Below are positions 1-9,841 of a stretch of 64,000 nt of DNA, piece by piece. Made by a program: the position numbers and the translations under genes. The notes beneath the pieces were generated by a model, which was not told where the DNA came from, did no database searches, and saw only the letters and a list, made by a program, of their open reading frames with translations. The first letter of the stretch is position 1, and the number at the start of each line of letters is the position of its first letter. This DNA is from Myxococcales bacterium (GTDB lineage: Bacteria; Myxococcota_A; UBA796; GCA-2862545), in contig JAHQVJ010000054.1 in the NCBI GenBank assembly GCA_019634415.1, positions 25,759 to 89,758 of the forward strand, given 5' to 3'.

Positions 1-705
1 CTCCACCGCGTCCAGCAGCGAGTCCGCGTCGCTGTCGTCGTCGAGGTAGTCGGCAACGGCGTCGCCGTCGGTGTCCACCACCCCCTCCACGGCGTCGCCG
101 ATCCCGTCGCCGTCGGCGTCGGCGTCGCGGAAGCTGGGCAGCCCGTCGCCATCGGGATCGGAGGTGCCGTCCACGGCGTCGGCGATGCCGTCCGCGTCGC
201 TGTCGAGATCGGCGAAGTCGGGCACGTCGTCGCCGTCGGTGTCGGCGTAGCCCTCCTCGGCGTCGAGCAGCCCATCCCCGTCGGAGTCGGCGTCGGCGCC
301 CGCGCCGAACTGGTCGTCGATCACGTCGGGAATCCCGTCGACGTCGGCGTCGGCGTCGTCCGCTGCGTCGGTGGGATCCGTGTCCCAGCGATCCACACGC
401 CCGTTGCCGTCGTGATCCTCGGTGCCGTCGGACAGCCCACCCCCGTCGCTGTCGGCCACGCTCGGATCGGTCACGGTGCTGGGATCGGCATCCGCCACGA
501 AGCAGCCCGCCTTTGGATCCGTCCCTGCGAGGGCCTCGGTGCGCCCGAGCTCCGTGCCGTCCGCCACCCCGTCGCCATCTGCGTCGCAGGCGCTCGGATC
601 GGGATCCTCCCCGTCGAGCAAGCCGTCGTCGTCGGAGTCTTCGTCGACGGGATCGGTCCCGGCCACGACCTCCTGCGGGCCGGTCAGGCCGTCGGAGTCT
701 TCGTC
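1..705 (-). repeat. Thrombospondin type 3-like Asp-rich repeat region
   Basis: Within the truncated gene this stretch encodes about 15 Asp-rich loops of the form D-x-D-x-D-G-x-x-D, with spacing variants. At DNA level they appear as imperfect GTCG/GTCGCCGTC-rich repeats. The repetition is explained by the protein and is not a CRISPR or satellite array. The array runs off the left edge. Confidence 0.8.
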
Positions 706-1356
706 CACCACCACCACATCCGTGAGCACCAGCGCCAGATCCACACAGGGCCCGGCGGTGCCGTCGCAGCCCGCCACGTCCTCCCACCCGAGGGTCCAGG
801 TCACGGCGGAGACTGCGGCGAGGCGCATCTCGTCGACGTCTCCCACCCCGAGGTCGGTGGCCAACAGCGCGCGGGAGAGCTGCAGATCCACGAAGAAGAG
901 CCCGGCTTCCTCCACCACCCGCGTGGCCCCCGTGGCGGCGTCGCCGTAGCCCGTGGCGTCGAGGGTCACGAGCCCGCTCACCCACACGCCGGCAGCACCC
1001 TCGTCGTTGCCCCACCCCGTGAGGATCCCCTCGCTGCCCTGGACGAGCAACGCGGCCTCGAAGGTGGTGTCCACCCCGTCGGTGTCGAACACCACACCCC
1101 AGTCCTGCCCCACCTGGTCCGGATCGCTGCCCACCTGCAGGCGCACGTACACCGTGGACGCGTCGGCAAACCAGGACGCCGCAGGATCCGCCGACGTGCC
1201 CACGAGATCCGCCGCCGGATCCCCCTTGCCCACCTCGTCCGACGCCACGTCCTTCAGCGCACTGCCGGACTGCGTGAGGGACTGCCACTCGGAGGCCTCT
1301 GGCCAGGTGCCTCCCGCCGCGGCCACCGGTGCGAACGCCACCCACCAAGCCGGCAT
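1..1356 (-). CDS. Exported protein with thrombospondin type 3-like calcium repeats (C-terminus off the window)
   Basis: The minus-strand frame is open from an ATG at 1356 to the left edge, giving 452 codons without a stop, so the C-terminus is missing. Residues 1-15 ([15 protein letters not shown]) look like a short signal peptide. Residues about 17-215 form a beta-rich domain with a pattern (DP-x-[21 protein letters not shown]) seen ahead of repeat regions in similar exported proteins; I cannot name the family. From about residue 218 to the edge there are many Asp-rich loops ([36 protein letters not shown]) of the thrombospondin type 3 kind, which bind calcium in characterised families. It is probably a secreted or surface protein, perhaps ending in a MYXO-CTERM-like anchor as the proteins at 22-26 kb do. 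It diverges from the next gene with only 29 bases between the two starts. Confidence 0.82.
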   Translation of the reverse strand, partial: MPAWWVAFAPVAAAGGTWPEASEWQSLTQSGSALKDVASDEVGKGDPAADLVGTSADPAASWFADASTVYVRLQVGSDPDQVGQDWGVVFDTDGVDTTFEAALLVQGSEGILTGWGNDEGAAGVWVSGLVTLDATGYGDAATGATRVVEEAGLFFVDLQLSRALLATDLGVGDVDEMRLAAVSAVTWTLGWEDVAGCDGTAGPCVDLALVLTDVVVVDEDSDGLTGPQEVVAGTDPVDEDSDDDGLLDGEDPDPSACDADGDGVADGTELGRTEALAGTDPKAGCFVADADPSTVTDPSVADSDGGGLSDGTEDHDGNGRVDRWDTDPTDAADDADADVDGIPDVIDDQFGAGADADSDGDGLLDAEEGYADTDGDDVPDFADLDSDADGIADAVDGTSDPDGDGLPSFRDADADGDGIGDAVEGVVDTDGDAVADYLDDDSDADSLLDAVE

Positions 1357-1385
1357 GGACCCTCCCGTCGACACCCCTTGGTAGC

Positions 1386-4300
1386 ATGCCGCGCATGCTG
1401 GTCCCCTTTGTTTGGCTCGCCACCTCTCCGCCCACCGCTCACGCCGCCCCAGCCACTGTCCTGAATCACGAGATCCGCGTCTCCATCGACGCTTCTCGAC
1501 GCGCTCGCCGACACACCCTGTGGCAAGTGCGGATCGACGATCCCGCGGGCTGCACCAACGGGCTGTCGGCCCCTCCTGGCCTGGCGGGCACGAGCCACGA
1601 CGGTGCGGAGGTGGTGGGAGATCTGCTGGTGATTCCCCCAGGCACCCAGGCCGGAGCCGTGTTCACGCTGGAGCATCGCACCTCGGAGGGCCGCGGAGCC
1701 CACTCGGGCCTGCTGGTGGGGTCGGCGGATCTTCCCGCACAGCACACGCTGCTGGAGGTGCGAGCGCCGCGCACCACGCCGATGACGGTCTGGGCCGATC
1801 CGAGCGGCGTGACCGGCAGCACCGTGGATCGCTGGCGCACGGTCACGGTGACCTGGAGCGACCTGCCCGCGGGAGAGCCCGCACAGGCGGCGTTCAGCAC
1901 CTTCGGAGACTGGAACGCAGCCGCGGACGGTGTGCAGAGCCGGATCTTCGCGAACCTCGGCGGGAAGGCGGCCATGGGGCGAGCGCTCGCCGAGAACCTG
2001 CAAGGGTTGGGGATCGCGGGCATCGTGGAGCGGGTGATCCGCCACGTGGACGTGGATCCGGGGAACCTCGGCAGCTGGCGTGCGGCCCGCTCGGCGGGAG
2101 AGGTGCGCCACACCGCACGCGGCACCGCCGCAGAGCGCGGCATGGTGATGCTGGCGCTGCTCCGACTGGCGGGCTTCGATGCGCGACCCGCCACCTTTCG
2201 ACCGGCCTCTCTGCCCGGCGCCATCCCGGTCACGGTGCCCGCCCCCGACGCCTTCACCCACCCGGCCCTGGTGGTGTACCGAGCGGACGGACCCGTGTAC
2301 ATCGATCCTGCAGCCCCGCGACCCACCGTGCCGGAGCTCCCTGCCTCGATGGTCGGGGCCACGCTGTGGGTGCCGGGCAAGATCCCGTTCCACCTCGGGC
2401 GCAACAGCGTGGCAGACGGCCACGTCCACCTGTCCACCCACGTGGTGCTCGACGCCAGCGGTGCCGCGCGCTGGTCCACCCAGCTGCACACCTCTGGGGC
2501 CGCCACCGAGTTCCTGCGCGATCGCCTGGCCCCCCTCGACGACGCAGCCCGGGCCGAGGCGTTCACGCAGCTCGTGCGGGCGTCGCGCCCCGATTCGGGG
2601 GGCGTGTCGACGGTGACCCACCACCTGGGCGACGCGAGCAAGCCGCTGTCCGTGCGTCTGTCGGGCACCGATCCGCAGGCGCTGACCCCCGCCGACTTCG
2701 GCCTACGGGGCACCGTGCTGCCCGTGCTCGCACCCGCGCTCACCGCCTGGCTGTCACCTCGCCTCCGGATCGAGGAGACGATGACGGTGACGGCGCCACC
2801 GGGCACCTTCGTGCTGGGGGCCTCCACGCCACAGCCCACCCTGACCACCGAGGCCCTCGTCACCCGAACCGTGGACCGCGCGGGAGGGGTCACCACCCTC
2901 ACCGTGAGCGCCACACGACCCGAGCGACGCGCCACGGCCACCCAACAGGCGGCTGCTCGCGAGTTCCTCGCCCGCGAGGCGGGACTGGGACTGGACCTGC
3001 TGGTGCTCCACGACGCCGAGCCCGACACCGTGAAGGCCCTGCGCTCCAGCGACTCCGTGCCCGTGCGCGACCGGCAGGTGCTGGAGGCGCTGCTGCTGCT
3101 CGCCGCCGACAACCGCGGCAAGGGACGCCGGCTGCTCAAGCGGGCGATCCGCGAGAGTCGCTTCGGCGATGTCACCGACACCGTGGTGCGCTGGGCCGAT
3201 CCGCAGGACCCGCGCCCCTGGGACGCGCTGTTCGCCATCGCCAAGGACCAGCCCGTGCCTCGCATGCGCATCGTGCGCGGTCTGCTGGACGCTGGCGCGG
3301 TGGGGCGGGCCTGGCGCGAGGCGCTCCCGCTGCGGGGCAGCCCCGATCCCGAGGTCCGGCTGTCGGCGCTGACGTTGGTGGCTCGGCTGCAGGGGCCACG
3401 ACCCGATCCGCAGCTCGACCCCGAGTCCGCCTCGCTGTGGCTCGATCCGGACGTGCTGCTCGAGGAGGGCCGGATCTCCGCCTCGGAGATCCTCGAGGAC
3501 ACGCCGCTGCCCGACGCGTTGGCGCTGGGACTGGCCCGATCGAGCCTGCAGGTGGGCGATCTGGAGGGCGCGAGGGCCTTGCTCACGGGCACCGAGGGCC
3601 CCTGGGCCGAGGCCCTGTCGGCGCAGCTCGACGCGCTGGTGGGGCTGGGGGTGGATCAGGTGCGCGACCGGCTCCAAGCGGCCACGAGCGCAGCCCCCTC
3701 CGATCCCGAGGTGAACGCCACCGCAGCGGACGCGCTGGCCGCAGTGGGAGACGTGCAGGCAGCGGCTGCACGGGCACTGCTGGCCGCTCGCCTGGCCGAT
3801 CGCGACGCCCACCTCTGGGACCGTGCCGCCGATCACGCCCTGGCAGCCGGGAGCCTACCCACGGCGCTGCTGAGCAGCCGGAGGGCCAGCGATCTGGATC
3901 CCAGCAGCCTCACGCGCGCCCGACGCTGGGCGACGCTAGCGGTGGCGCTGCAGGACGCCCCCAGCGCCGAGGCCGCCCACCAGCGCCTGGGCGAGGCCGC
4001 CCCCAGCTCCTGGCCGGATCTGGGTGCCCGGATGGCCCTGGTGCCGGAGGCGCCGCTGGCGTTGCTGCAGAGCGCGGACCGCGAGGTGCTGGGCGATCCG
4101 GCGCTGCTCGCCATGCGCGCCCAGATGCGCATCCACGCCGGGCTGCTCGAGGACGCCGCCCGCGACGCCGTGGTGCTGGGGACCACGCACGGCAAGGGAG
4201 AGGGATGGGCCCTGGCCTTCGCGGCCACTGCCGGACGGCAGATCAGCACCCCGCTGATCCGATCGCTGGATGCCTCGGCGCGCACGGACCCGGCAGCTCA

Positions 4301-4790
4301 GATGACGCGGCTGGAGTACCGCCTGATCTCCGGGGAAGGGGAGCTGCTGGCAGATGCCGAGCGCCTCGACTCGCCCCGCGCCTCGGCTCTGATCGAGGGC
4401 GTGCGCGACCCCGAGGCCGCGGCTGCACAGCTCGAGGGCTGGCCCGCACAGGTCCCTCCCCCCACCGCTCGCGCCCCTCGTGGCTGGCGCCGCAACGAGG
4501 CCCTGTCGGCCCATCCAGGGGTGGCGGCCTACAGCGACCCGCCTGCCGCCATGGCGGTGATGTGGGTAGGTCGCGCCACGGGAGTGGTTCCCCCGCCGCT
4601 GGGGCTGCTCTTCACCGCCAACCCACAGCCCATCGAGACGCTGCCGAGCGGCGTGGTGCTGCGACTCGACGGAGGAACGCTGCCCGTCTACGCTGCCACC
4701 ACCATCCACGACGGGGCCGAGGTCTTCGGCCTCGGGTTCACCGTGCCCGCCGCGAAGCGCGCTCTGGACGCGGCCCTGGCAGCGCACTAA
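1386..4790 (+). CDS. Large exported protein: DUF3857/transglutaminase-like N-terminal half, helical repeat C-terminal half
   Basis: An 1134-residue protein starting at ATG 1386 (ATG 1395 is equally possible and gives a cleaner signal peptide, [18 protein letters not shown]). Residues about 20-330 look like the DUF3857 plus transglutaminase-like arrangement: a beta-rich part, a WNAAADG stretch, then an [18 protein letters not shown] helix that matches the segment after the catalytic Cys in transglutaminase folds (usually GDCKDKA-LL-ALLRAAGI-A). The Cys is absent here (TAAERG), so protease or transglutaminase activity is doubtful. Residues from about 550 to 1000 are Ala/Leu-rich helices resembling TPR repeats. 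It probably acts in the periplasm or at the outer membrane. The next gene starts 37 bases downstream, probably cotranscribed. Confidence 0.75.
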   Translation: MPRMLVPFVWLATSPPTAHAAPATVLNHEIRVSIDASRRARRHTLWQVRIDDPAGCTNGLSAPPGLAGTSHDGAEVVGDLLVIPPGTQAGAVFTLEHRTSEGRGAHSGLLVGSADLPAQHTLLEVRAPRTTPMTVWADPSGVTGSTVDRWRTVTVTWSDLPAGEPAQAAFSTFGDWNAAADGVQSRIFANLGGKAAMGRALAENLQGLGIAGIVERVIRHVDVDPGNLGSWRAARSAGEVRHTARGTAAERGMVMLALLRLAGFDARPATFRPASLPGAIPVTVPAPDAFTHPALVVYRADGPVYIDPAAPRPTVPELPASMVGATLWVPGKIPFHLGRNSVADGHVHLSTHVVLDASGAARWSTQLHTSGAATEFLRDRLAPLDDAARAEAFTQLVRASRPDSGGVSTVTHHLGDASKPLSVRLSGTDPQALTPADFGLRGTVLPVLAPALTAWLSPRLRIEETMTVTAPPGTFVLGASTPQPTLTTEALVTRTVDRAGGVTTLTVSATRPERRATATQQAAAREFLAREAGLGLDLLVLHDAEPDTVKALRSSDSVPVRDRQVLEALLLLAADNRGKGRRLLKRAIRESRFGDVTDTVVRWADPQDPRPWDALFAIAKDQPVPRMRIVRGLLDAGAVGRAWREALPLRGSPDPEVRLSALTLVARLQGPRPDPQLDPESASLWLDPDVLLEEGRISASEILEDTPLPDALALGLARSSLQVGDLEGARALLTGTEGPWAEALSAQLDALVGLGVDQVRDRLQAATSAAPSDPEVNATAADALAAVGDVQAAAARALLAARLADRDAHLWDRAADHALAAGSLPTALLSSRRASDLDPSSLTRARRWATLAVALQDAPSAEAAHQRLGEAAPSSWPDLGARMALVPEAPLALLQSADREVLGDPALLAMRAQMRIHAGLLEDAARDAVVLGTTHGKGEGWALAFAATAGRQISTPLIRSLDASARTDPAAQMTRLEYRLISGEGELLADAERLDSPRASALIEGVRDPEAAAAQLEGWPAQVPPPTARAPRGWRRNEALSAHPGVAAYSDPPAAMAVMWVGRATGVVPPPLGLLFTANPQPIETLPSGVVLRLDGGTLPVYAATTIHDGAEVFGLGFTVPAAKRALDAALAAH

Positions 4791-4827
4791 CGTCCGCTGG
4801 ACACGCAGGCTGCCCAGGAGCTCCCAC

Positions 4828-7161
4828 GTGCTGACCCCGCGCGCCGCCACGGCCGCCACCATGTTCCTGTTGGCCTTCGCCCTCGTGCTGTTCGAGCTCG
4901 TGCTCACCCGCCTGTTCGGTGTGGTCCTGTTCGCCTCGCTGGCCCACCTGGCGCTCGCACTGGCGCTGCTGGGCATCAGCGTGGGGGCGTTGCTCCAGCA
5001 CCTGTGGCCGTCGCTGGTCCCCGACGAGGGGCTCGAAGAGCGCCTCGGCTGGATCGCGCTGGCCATGGCCGCTGCCACGGTGCTCGCCGTGCTCTTCACG
5101 GTCACCGTGCCCATCACCGTGCAGTTCGAGGAGCCTCCGGAGCACTACGGAGAGCGCTCGTCGGTCTCGCTGTCGCTGGTGAGCCCCGTGTGGTTCAGCG
5201 TGCTGATGCCCGTGCTCGCCACTCCCTTCGTGCTGGCGGGGCTGGCCTTCGCCGGGGCCTTCCAGCGCCGCAAGCACGACATCGGCCTGCTCTACGGCGC
5301 CGATCTCGTGGGAGGCGCCGCCGCGGCGGTGGCCTTCGTGCCGCTGCTGTACGTGCTGCCGGGCCCCGACGTGGCCTTCGTGGTGGCACTGGCGGGCTGT
5401 CTCGCCGCCATGGGCTCCTTCTGGGCCGTCGGGAAGCGGAGCCTGGCGGTGGCTTGTGGGCTGCCCGCCGTGCTGGCCGTGGCCCTGACCCTCGTGGCCA
5501 GCACCGGCACGGAGGTACTGCAGATCCGCTACGCCGCCGGCTACAGCGAGGACAACGTCACCTACACCCGGTGGACGCCGCTGACCCGCCTGGCCGTGCA
5601 CCAGGGCAAGCGCGGCGACTTCATGGTGCTCGACAACACCAGCGCGTCGGAGATCGTGCAGACCGACAAGCGTAGGCGCATCCTGGGGCTCGAGGCCAAC
5701 CGCGGCCTGGTGTACCGCTTCGTCGAGCCCCCGGCGCGGGTGGCGGTGCTCGCGGCATCGGCGGGCCCCGAGGTGGCGGTGGCCCAGTCGCAGGGCTTCA
5801 CCGACATCGACGCCATCGACATCGCGCCCGAGATCGGCGACGTGGTGGCCACCCAGTACGCCGACGTGGCCGTCAACCCCTACACCCAGCCCGGCACCCG
5901 GCGGGTGGTGATGGACGGAAGGGCCGCCATCCTGCACAGCGAGGCCCCCTACGACATCATCCACATGGTGCACGCCAACCTGCACTCCTCCGCAGGCCAG
6001 CTCGCCAACGCCTGGTCCCCCGCGCTGCTCGAGACCAAGGAAGCGTTCGTCACCTACCTGAGCCGGCTCACCGACGACGGCGTGCTCTCCTTCGGTCGAG
6101 GCTCCCGCACCCGCTGGATCGTCAACGCGGCCCTGGCGGCCCTGACGGACATGGGCGTGGAGAACCCCGAGCGCCACATCGTGTGGGTCGGGGGCTCGGC
6201 CCAGGTGATGCTCGTCAAGAAGCAGCCGTGGACCGAGGCCGAGGTGGCCAAGCTCGACCGCGAGGTGAAGCGGCGGAAGGGCCAGTATCTCGAGTACGAC
6301 CCCATCCATCCCGACCCCGAGAAGCTGGCGCGCGCCACCCGCCTGCCCGTGCTCACCGACGACACGCCCTACCTGGACTCTCCGAGCAAGGCCGTTGCGT
6401 CCCTCGGCGACGCCTTCGCGCGCTTCGTCACAGGCGACACCGAGGACGTGGCCCCCGTGCAGGTGGTCTACACGTCGCTGGCCCTACAGGTCACCTTCGT
6501 GCTGCTGGCCGGCGTGCTGATCCTCGCACTGCCGCGCTGGCGTCGCACCCCCACGGGGCTCGACGGTCTGCAGGGGGTCGGCTGGGGCTTGGCCTACGTC
6601 TCCTGCCTCGGCTACGGCTACCTCGCCGTGGAGACGGTCCTGCTGCACGAGCTCGTGCTGTTCGTGGGCCATCCCACCTACGCCATCACCGTGGTGATCC
6701 TGGCGATGCTGCTGTTCTCGGGCATCGGCTCCATGGTGGTGGGCCGCATGCGCGCAGAGGATCTGTCGCGCACCCTGACCCGCGTGCTCGTCGTCATCGT
6801 GGTGCTCGGAGCACTGCAGGCCTGGGTGGTGCCGTCGGTGCTCTACGCGCTGGCCTTCGGGCTGCCCATCGCCGTGCGAGTTGGCCTGGTGCTCTGCGTG
6901 CTCGCCCCGTTGGGGTTCGTGATGGGCATGCCGTTTCCCCTCGCGCTCCGCATCCTGCGCCCCGAGGCTGCAGGCTTGGTTCCTTGGGCTTGGGCCCTCA
7001 ACGGCTGGATGAGCGTGGTCGCTTCGCTCGGAACCGTGCTCCTGTCTCGCATGGCCGGATACAATGCAGCATTCGGTGTGGCTCTCCTCGCCTATGTGCT
7101 CGCCGTCCCCCTTTCGCGCAGGCTTGCTTCAATCGCGTCGGAGCCTGCGTCTGTGAACTGA
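4828..7161 (+). CDS. Polytopic membrane protein with spermidine-synthase-like domain
   Basis: 777 residues from GTG 4828, with AGGAG seven bases upstream. The N-terminal 210 residues form several hydrophobic segments (FLLAFALVLFELVLTRLFG, LALALALLGISVGALL and others). Residues about 230-480 look like a spermine/spermidine synthase Rossmann fold: AVLAASAGPEVAVA in place of the usual GGGDG loop, then DIDAIDIAPEIG, VVMDGRAAIL and YDIIHM. Residues about 545-765 return to membrane helices. This architecture occurs in many bacteria, and its substrate is usually unknown. The glycine loop and the Asp residues binding polyamine are not clearly kept, so calling it a polyamine synthase would be unsafe. 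The last 100 bases and the following gap look less GC-rich than the rest of the gene. Confidence 0.75.
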   Translation: MLTPRAATAATMFLLAFALVLFELVLTRLFGVVLFASLAHLALALALLGISVGALLQHLWPSLVPDEGLEERLGWIALAMAAATVLAVLFTVTVPITVQFEEPPEHYGERSSVSLSLVSPVWFSVLMPVLATPFVLAGLAFAGAFQRRKHDIGLLYGADLVGGAAAAVAFVPLLYVLPGPDVAFVVALAGCLAAMGSFWAVGKRSLAVACGLPAVLAVALTLVASTGTEVLQIRYAAGYSEDNVTYTRWTPLTRLAVHQGKRGDFMVLDNTSASEIVQTDKRRRILGLEANRGLVYRFVEPPARVAVLAASAGPEVAVAQSQGFTDIDAIDIAPEIGDVVATQYADVAVNPYTQPGTRRVVMDGRAAILHSEAPYDIIHMVHANLHSSAGQLANAWSPALLETKEAFVTYLSRLTDDGVLSFGRGSRTRWIVNAALAALTDMGVENPERHIVWVGGSAQVMLVKKQPWTEAEVAKLDREVKRRKGQYLEYDPIHPDPEKLARATRLPVLTDDTPYLDSPSKAVASLGDAFARFVTGDTEDVAPVQVVYTSLALQVTFVLLAGVLILALPRWRRTPTGLDGLQGVGWGLAYVSCLGYGYLAVETVLLHELVLFVGHPTYAITVVILAMLLFSGIGSMVVGRMRAEDLSRTLTRVLVVIVVLGALQAWVVPSVLYALAFGLPIAVRVGLVLCVLAPLGFVMGMPFPLALRILRPEAAGLVPWAWALNGWMSVVASLGTVLLSRMAGYNAAFGVALLAYVLAVPLSRRLASIASEPASVN

Positions 7162-7259
7162 ATGACAATGGTTGAAAGATCCGAAAGGTGTGAGCGACCT
7201 AAGAAGAGGATGTGGGCTCAGGCGCAACACGCCCCCCACGCGTGGAGGTCGGGCCGTAC

Positions 7260-7862
7260 ATGCTGCGCTTCCTGCTGAACACAGATGCCTTGGCATCCCA
7301 GCTCCGTCCGGCCTTCATGTGGCTCGGACAGATCGGCGTGGTGGCGCTGGGCACCCACCTCGCCGCAGATCGGGTCGACGACTACGCCTCGCAGATGCTG
7401 GCGGCGAGCCCCATCCCCTGGGCCGATCCCCAGCTAGCCCAGGACGCCGGTACCTGGGTGGCCATCGGACTGGAGCTGGTGGTGGTGGTCTGGGCCGTGT
7501 GGACCTTGGTGCATGCCCGAGCCGACAGCCTGGAGCGCGTCGGCGACTGGTGGAAGCGCTCCAGCGTGCACGCGGCGTTGGCCGCCTCGGCCTGGCTTCC
7601 CCTCGGCATCGCCGGCGCCTGGGTCGTGGGAATGGCCGTCGAGGACGCCGTCGCCCAGTTGTTCCCCTCTTGGGCCGTGCTCGCGGGCCTGCTGGTGGCC
7701 CTGGTGGTGGCCTGGCGACTCACCTTCACGGGGTGGTGGCGGGTGGTCGTGCGCACCCCTCCCGCGAAACGTGCCATCGAGGGCTGGCCCTGGCTCGTGC
7801 CCGTGGGGCTCGTGGCCCTGCTGGCGCTACGCTTCGGACTTCCGGTGTGGGGCTGGCTGTGA
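7260..7862 (+). CDS. Small polytopic membrane protein of unknown function
   Basis: 200 residues from ATG 7260 (GGAGG at 7244-7248); an in-frame GTG at 7212 would add 16 residues without adding a domain. Four hydrophobic stretches are visible (WLGQIGVVALGTHLAA, WVAIGLELVVVVWAVWTLV, HAALAASAWLPLGIAGAWVVGM, WAVLAGLLVALVVAWRL) plus a C-terminal one. I do not recognise the family. Its stop overlaps the start of the M23 peptidase gene by four bases, so the two proteins are probably made together and this one may help place the peptidase at the inner membrane (inference). Confidence 0.7.
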   Translation: MLRFLLNTDALASQLRPAFMWLGQIGVVALGTHLAADRVDDYASQMLAASPIPWADPQLAQDAGTWVAIGLELVVVVWAVWTLVHARADSLERVGDWWKRSSVHAALAASAWLPLGIAGAWVVGMAVEDAVAQLFPSWAVLAGLLVALVVAWRLTFTGWWRVVVRTPPAKRAIEGWPWLVPVGLVALLALRFGLPVWGWL

Positions 7863-8920
7863 ACACGTCCTTCACCGACATGATCGCCACCCGCCGGATC
7901 ATGGATCCGCGCACCACCCAGCGCACACCGCCCCCCGGGAGCACGAGCTGGGGGGGAAGCTTCGATCTGCTGTTGGTGGTGGGCGTGATGTTGGCGGTGC
8001 TCTCGCGCACGCCCGTGGGAGGCCTGGCCTGGTATGCCGCGAGCCAGCTCTCCTCCGAAGGGGCCGAGCTTCCCTCGCTCACTGCGTATTTCTCGTCCGA
8101 GGCGGCCTTCGTGGCGCCGAGCATCGCCGATCTGGAGATGCTGCCCCCCGAGACCTCCCCGCCCGCGGCGGAGGACCCCACCGCGGTGCCCGAGCCGTGG
8201 CGAAGTGCCGTGCGCACGTCCCTCGGCCAGGGACTGCCCCCCGCGCTCAAGGCGCAGCTGGTGGAGGAGGGGCGCAAGCCCACGCCCGACCAAGCGCTAC
8301 AGGTGCTCGACACCCTCTGGGTGGAGCACGAGAACCCGGCTGTCATCTTGGAGATCGCCGCCATCGGCGAGGACCTGCGAGAGCGGGCCATCGCACGGGC
8401 CATCGCCGCCGGGGAGTGGGATCCCGAGCGCTACGAAGGCCACCGCCGCTACCTGAGCACCCGCATGACGCGCGAGGCCGACCGCTTCGTGGCCGGCACG
8501 ATGGCGCTCGCCACGGTGTTGCACCTGGAGTGGCCTGTGCGTGGCTCCTACACCGTCAGCTCCCCCTACGGGTACCGGCTCCACCCCGTGCTCAAGAAGC
8601 GCAAGTTCCACAACGGCCTCGACATGCGGCTGCCCATCGGCACGCCCCTCTACGCCGCCCAGGCGGGTCGGGTGGAGCTCATCGGCAACAGCAGCACCAG
8701 CGGCAAGTACATCGTGCTCGACCACGGCCACGGCGTGCGCACGTCCTACTCCCACCTCGACGGCCACGAGGTGAAGCGCGGTGACGTGGTGGAGTCTGGC
8801 GAGCTCATCGGCACCTCGGGCAACACGGGCATGAGCACGGGCCCTCACCTGCACTTCGTGGTGCGGATCGGCGGCCGGTCGGTGGACCCCGCACGGTTCC
8901 GCCCGAAGGACGACGTCTAG
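7859..8920 (+). CDS. Membrane-anchored M23 family metallopeptidase (LytM type)
   Basis: 353 residues from GTG 7859, which overlaps the previous stop (GTGA). A single hydrophobic segment near residues 34-55 (FDLLLVVGVMLAVLSRTPVGG) should anchor it in the inner membrane with the rest in the periplasm. The C-terminal 130 residues are a complete M23 domain: YGYRLHPVLKKRKFHNGLDM holds the HxxxD zinc motif (His251, Asp255), and GPHLHF near residues 328-333 holds the HxH motif. These enzymes cut peptide cross-links in peptidoglycan or activate amidases. The linker of about 180 residues is helical and acidic. Both metal motifs are intact, so activity is expected. Confidence 0.88.
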   Translation: MNTSFTDMIATRRIMDPRTTQRTPPPGSTSWGGSFDLLLVVGVMLAVLSRTPVGGLAWYAASQLSSEGAELPSLTAYFSSEAAFVAPSIADLEMLPPETSPPAAEDPTAVPEPWRSAVRTSLGQGLPPALKAQLVEEGRKPTPDQALQVLDTLWVEHENPAVILEIAAIGEDLRERAIARAIAAGEWDPERYEGHRRYLSTRMTREADRFVAGTMALATVLHLEWPVRGSYTVSSPYGYRLHPVLKKRKFHNGLDMRLPIGTPLYAAQAGRVELIGNSSTSGKYIVLDHGHGVRTSYSHLDGHEVKRGDVVESGELIGTSGNTGMSTGPHLHFVVRIGGRSVDPARFRPKDDV

Positions 8921-8933
8921 CAGGCCACCGACG

Positions 8934-9806
8934 ATGCGCGTGCTCGAGCTGTTCGCGGGGATCGGTGGGTGTGCCGTGGCGCTTGGGGATCGCGCCGCCG
9001 ACATCGCGGCCATCGACCAGGACGAGGCCGCACACACCGTCTACGTGCACAACCACACACACCCCGCACAGAGGCTGAACCTCGCCGGGGTGAAGCCCCC
9101 AGCGCTCGCGGCTCACGAGGCCGATCTGTGGTGGATGAGCCCGCCGTGTCAGCCCTTCACGGTGCGAGGGCGTCAGCGCGACGTGGACGATCCCCGCTGC
9201 GGAGCCCTCCTGAACGTGCTCCGATGCATCGATGCGGTGCGCCCTCGCTGGGTGGCGCTGGAGAACGTGCCGGGCTTCGCGGGCTCTCGGGCCCACGGTC
9301 GGCTGACGTCGATGCTGCGAGGGGCAGGCTACGGCTGGGTTCAGGCGGAGCTGTGCCCCTCCACCTGGGGTGTGCCCAACCGCCGACGTCGCTTCTACCT
9401 GCTCGCACGGCACGAGGGGCAGCCCGCTCCCTTCCCCCCGCCCGCGTCAGCGACGACCCCGCTGCGGGCCTTCCTCGACGATTCCGCGGATCCGGCCCTG
9501 GCGGTGTCCCAGGCGCTTCAGGAGCGCTACGCGAGCGCACTCGCCGTGGTGCGCGCCGACGATGCCACCGCGGTGGCGGAGTGCTTCACCTCCGCCTACG
9601 GACGCTCGCCGGTGTACGCAGGCTCCTACCTGCGGCAGTCCGGTGGACTCAGGCGGTTCTCGCCGACCGAGATCGTCCGGCTGCTCGGCTTCCCCCGCAC
9701 GTTCGCCTGGCCCGCAGGGCTTGCTCTGGCCAAGCGCTACAAGCTCGCGGGCAACTCGCTGTCGGTGCACGCCGTGCGAGTGGTGCTCGCCCAGTGCGGC
9801 GGGTGA
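8934..9806 (+). CDS. Dnmt2/TRDMT1-like cytosine-C5 methyltransferase, probably acting on tRNA
   Basis: 290 residues from ATG 8934. The C5-methyltransferase motifs are in order: LELFAGIGG (motif I, residues 4-12), SPPCQPFT (motif IV, catalytic Cys72), ENVPGF (motif VI, 110-115), GVPNRRRRFY (motif VIII) and KLAGNSLSVHAV (motif X, 270-281). Three features point to Dnmt2 rather than a restriction-modification enzyme: GRQRDVDDPR directly after motif IV, a CFTSAYG motif at 217-223 corresponding to the Dnmt2 CFT signature, and a short target-recognition region followed by FSPTEIVRLLGFP. Dnmt2 enzymes methylate C38 in the anticodon loop of tRNA-Asp; a Geobacter homologue acts on tRNA-Glu. No restriction endonuclease gene is adjacent. 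The gene begins 13 bases after the M23 gene and may be cotranscribed. Confidence 0.85.
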   Translation: MRVLELFAGIGGCAVALGDRAADIAAIDQDEAAHTVYVHNHTHPAQRLNLAGVKPPALAAHEADLWWMSPPCQPFTVRGRQRDVDDPRCGALLNVLRCIDAVRPRWVALENVPGFAGSRAHGRLTSMLRGAGYGWVQAELCPSTWGVPNRRRRFYLLARHEGQPAPFPPPASATTPLRAFLDDSADPALAVSQALQERYASALAVVRADDATAVAECFTSAYGRSPVYAGSYLRQSGGLRRFSPTEIVRLLGFPRTFAWPAGLALAKRYKLAGNSLSVHAVRVVLAQCGG

Positions 9807-9841
9807 TCGAGGCCGATAGCACACCGCATCTGGAGGCCCCG

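Noticed and set aside
1..705. Tandem DNA repeat or CRISPR-like array
   Set aside because: No constant repeat with unique spacers; the periodicity comes from codons of Asp-rich calcium loops in an open frame.
1254..2624. Long open frame on the minus strand opposite the transglutaminase-like gene
   Set aside because: High GC makes long antisense frames common; the product is His/Arg/Gly-rich without any domain, while the plus-strand frame has a signal peptide and recognisable fold.
8934..9806. DNA methyltransferase of a restriction-modification system
   Set aside because: The sequence has Dnmt2 signatures, the target-recognition region is short, and no endonuclease gene is next to it.
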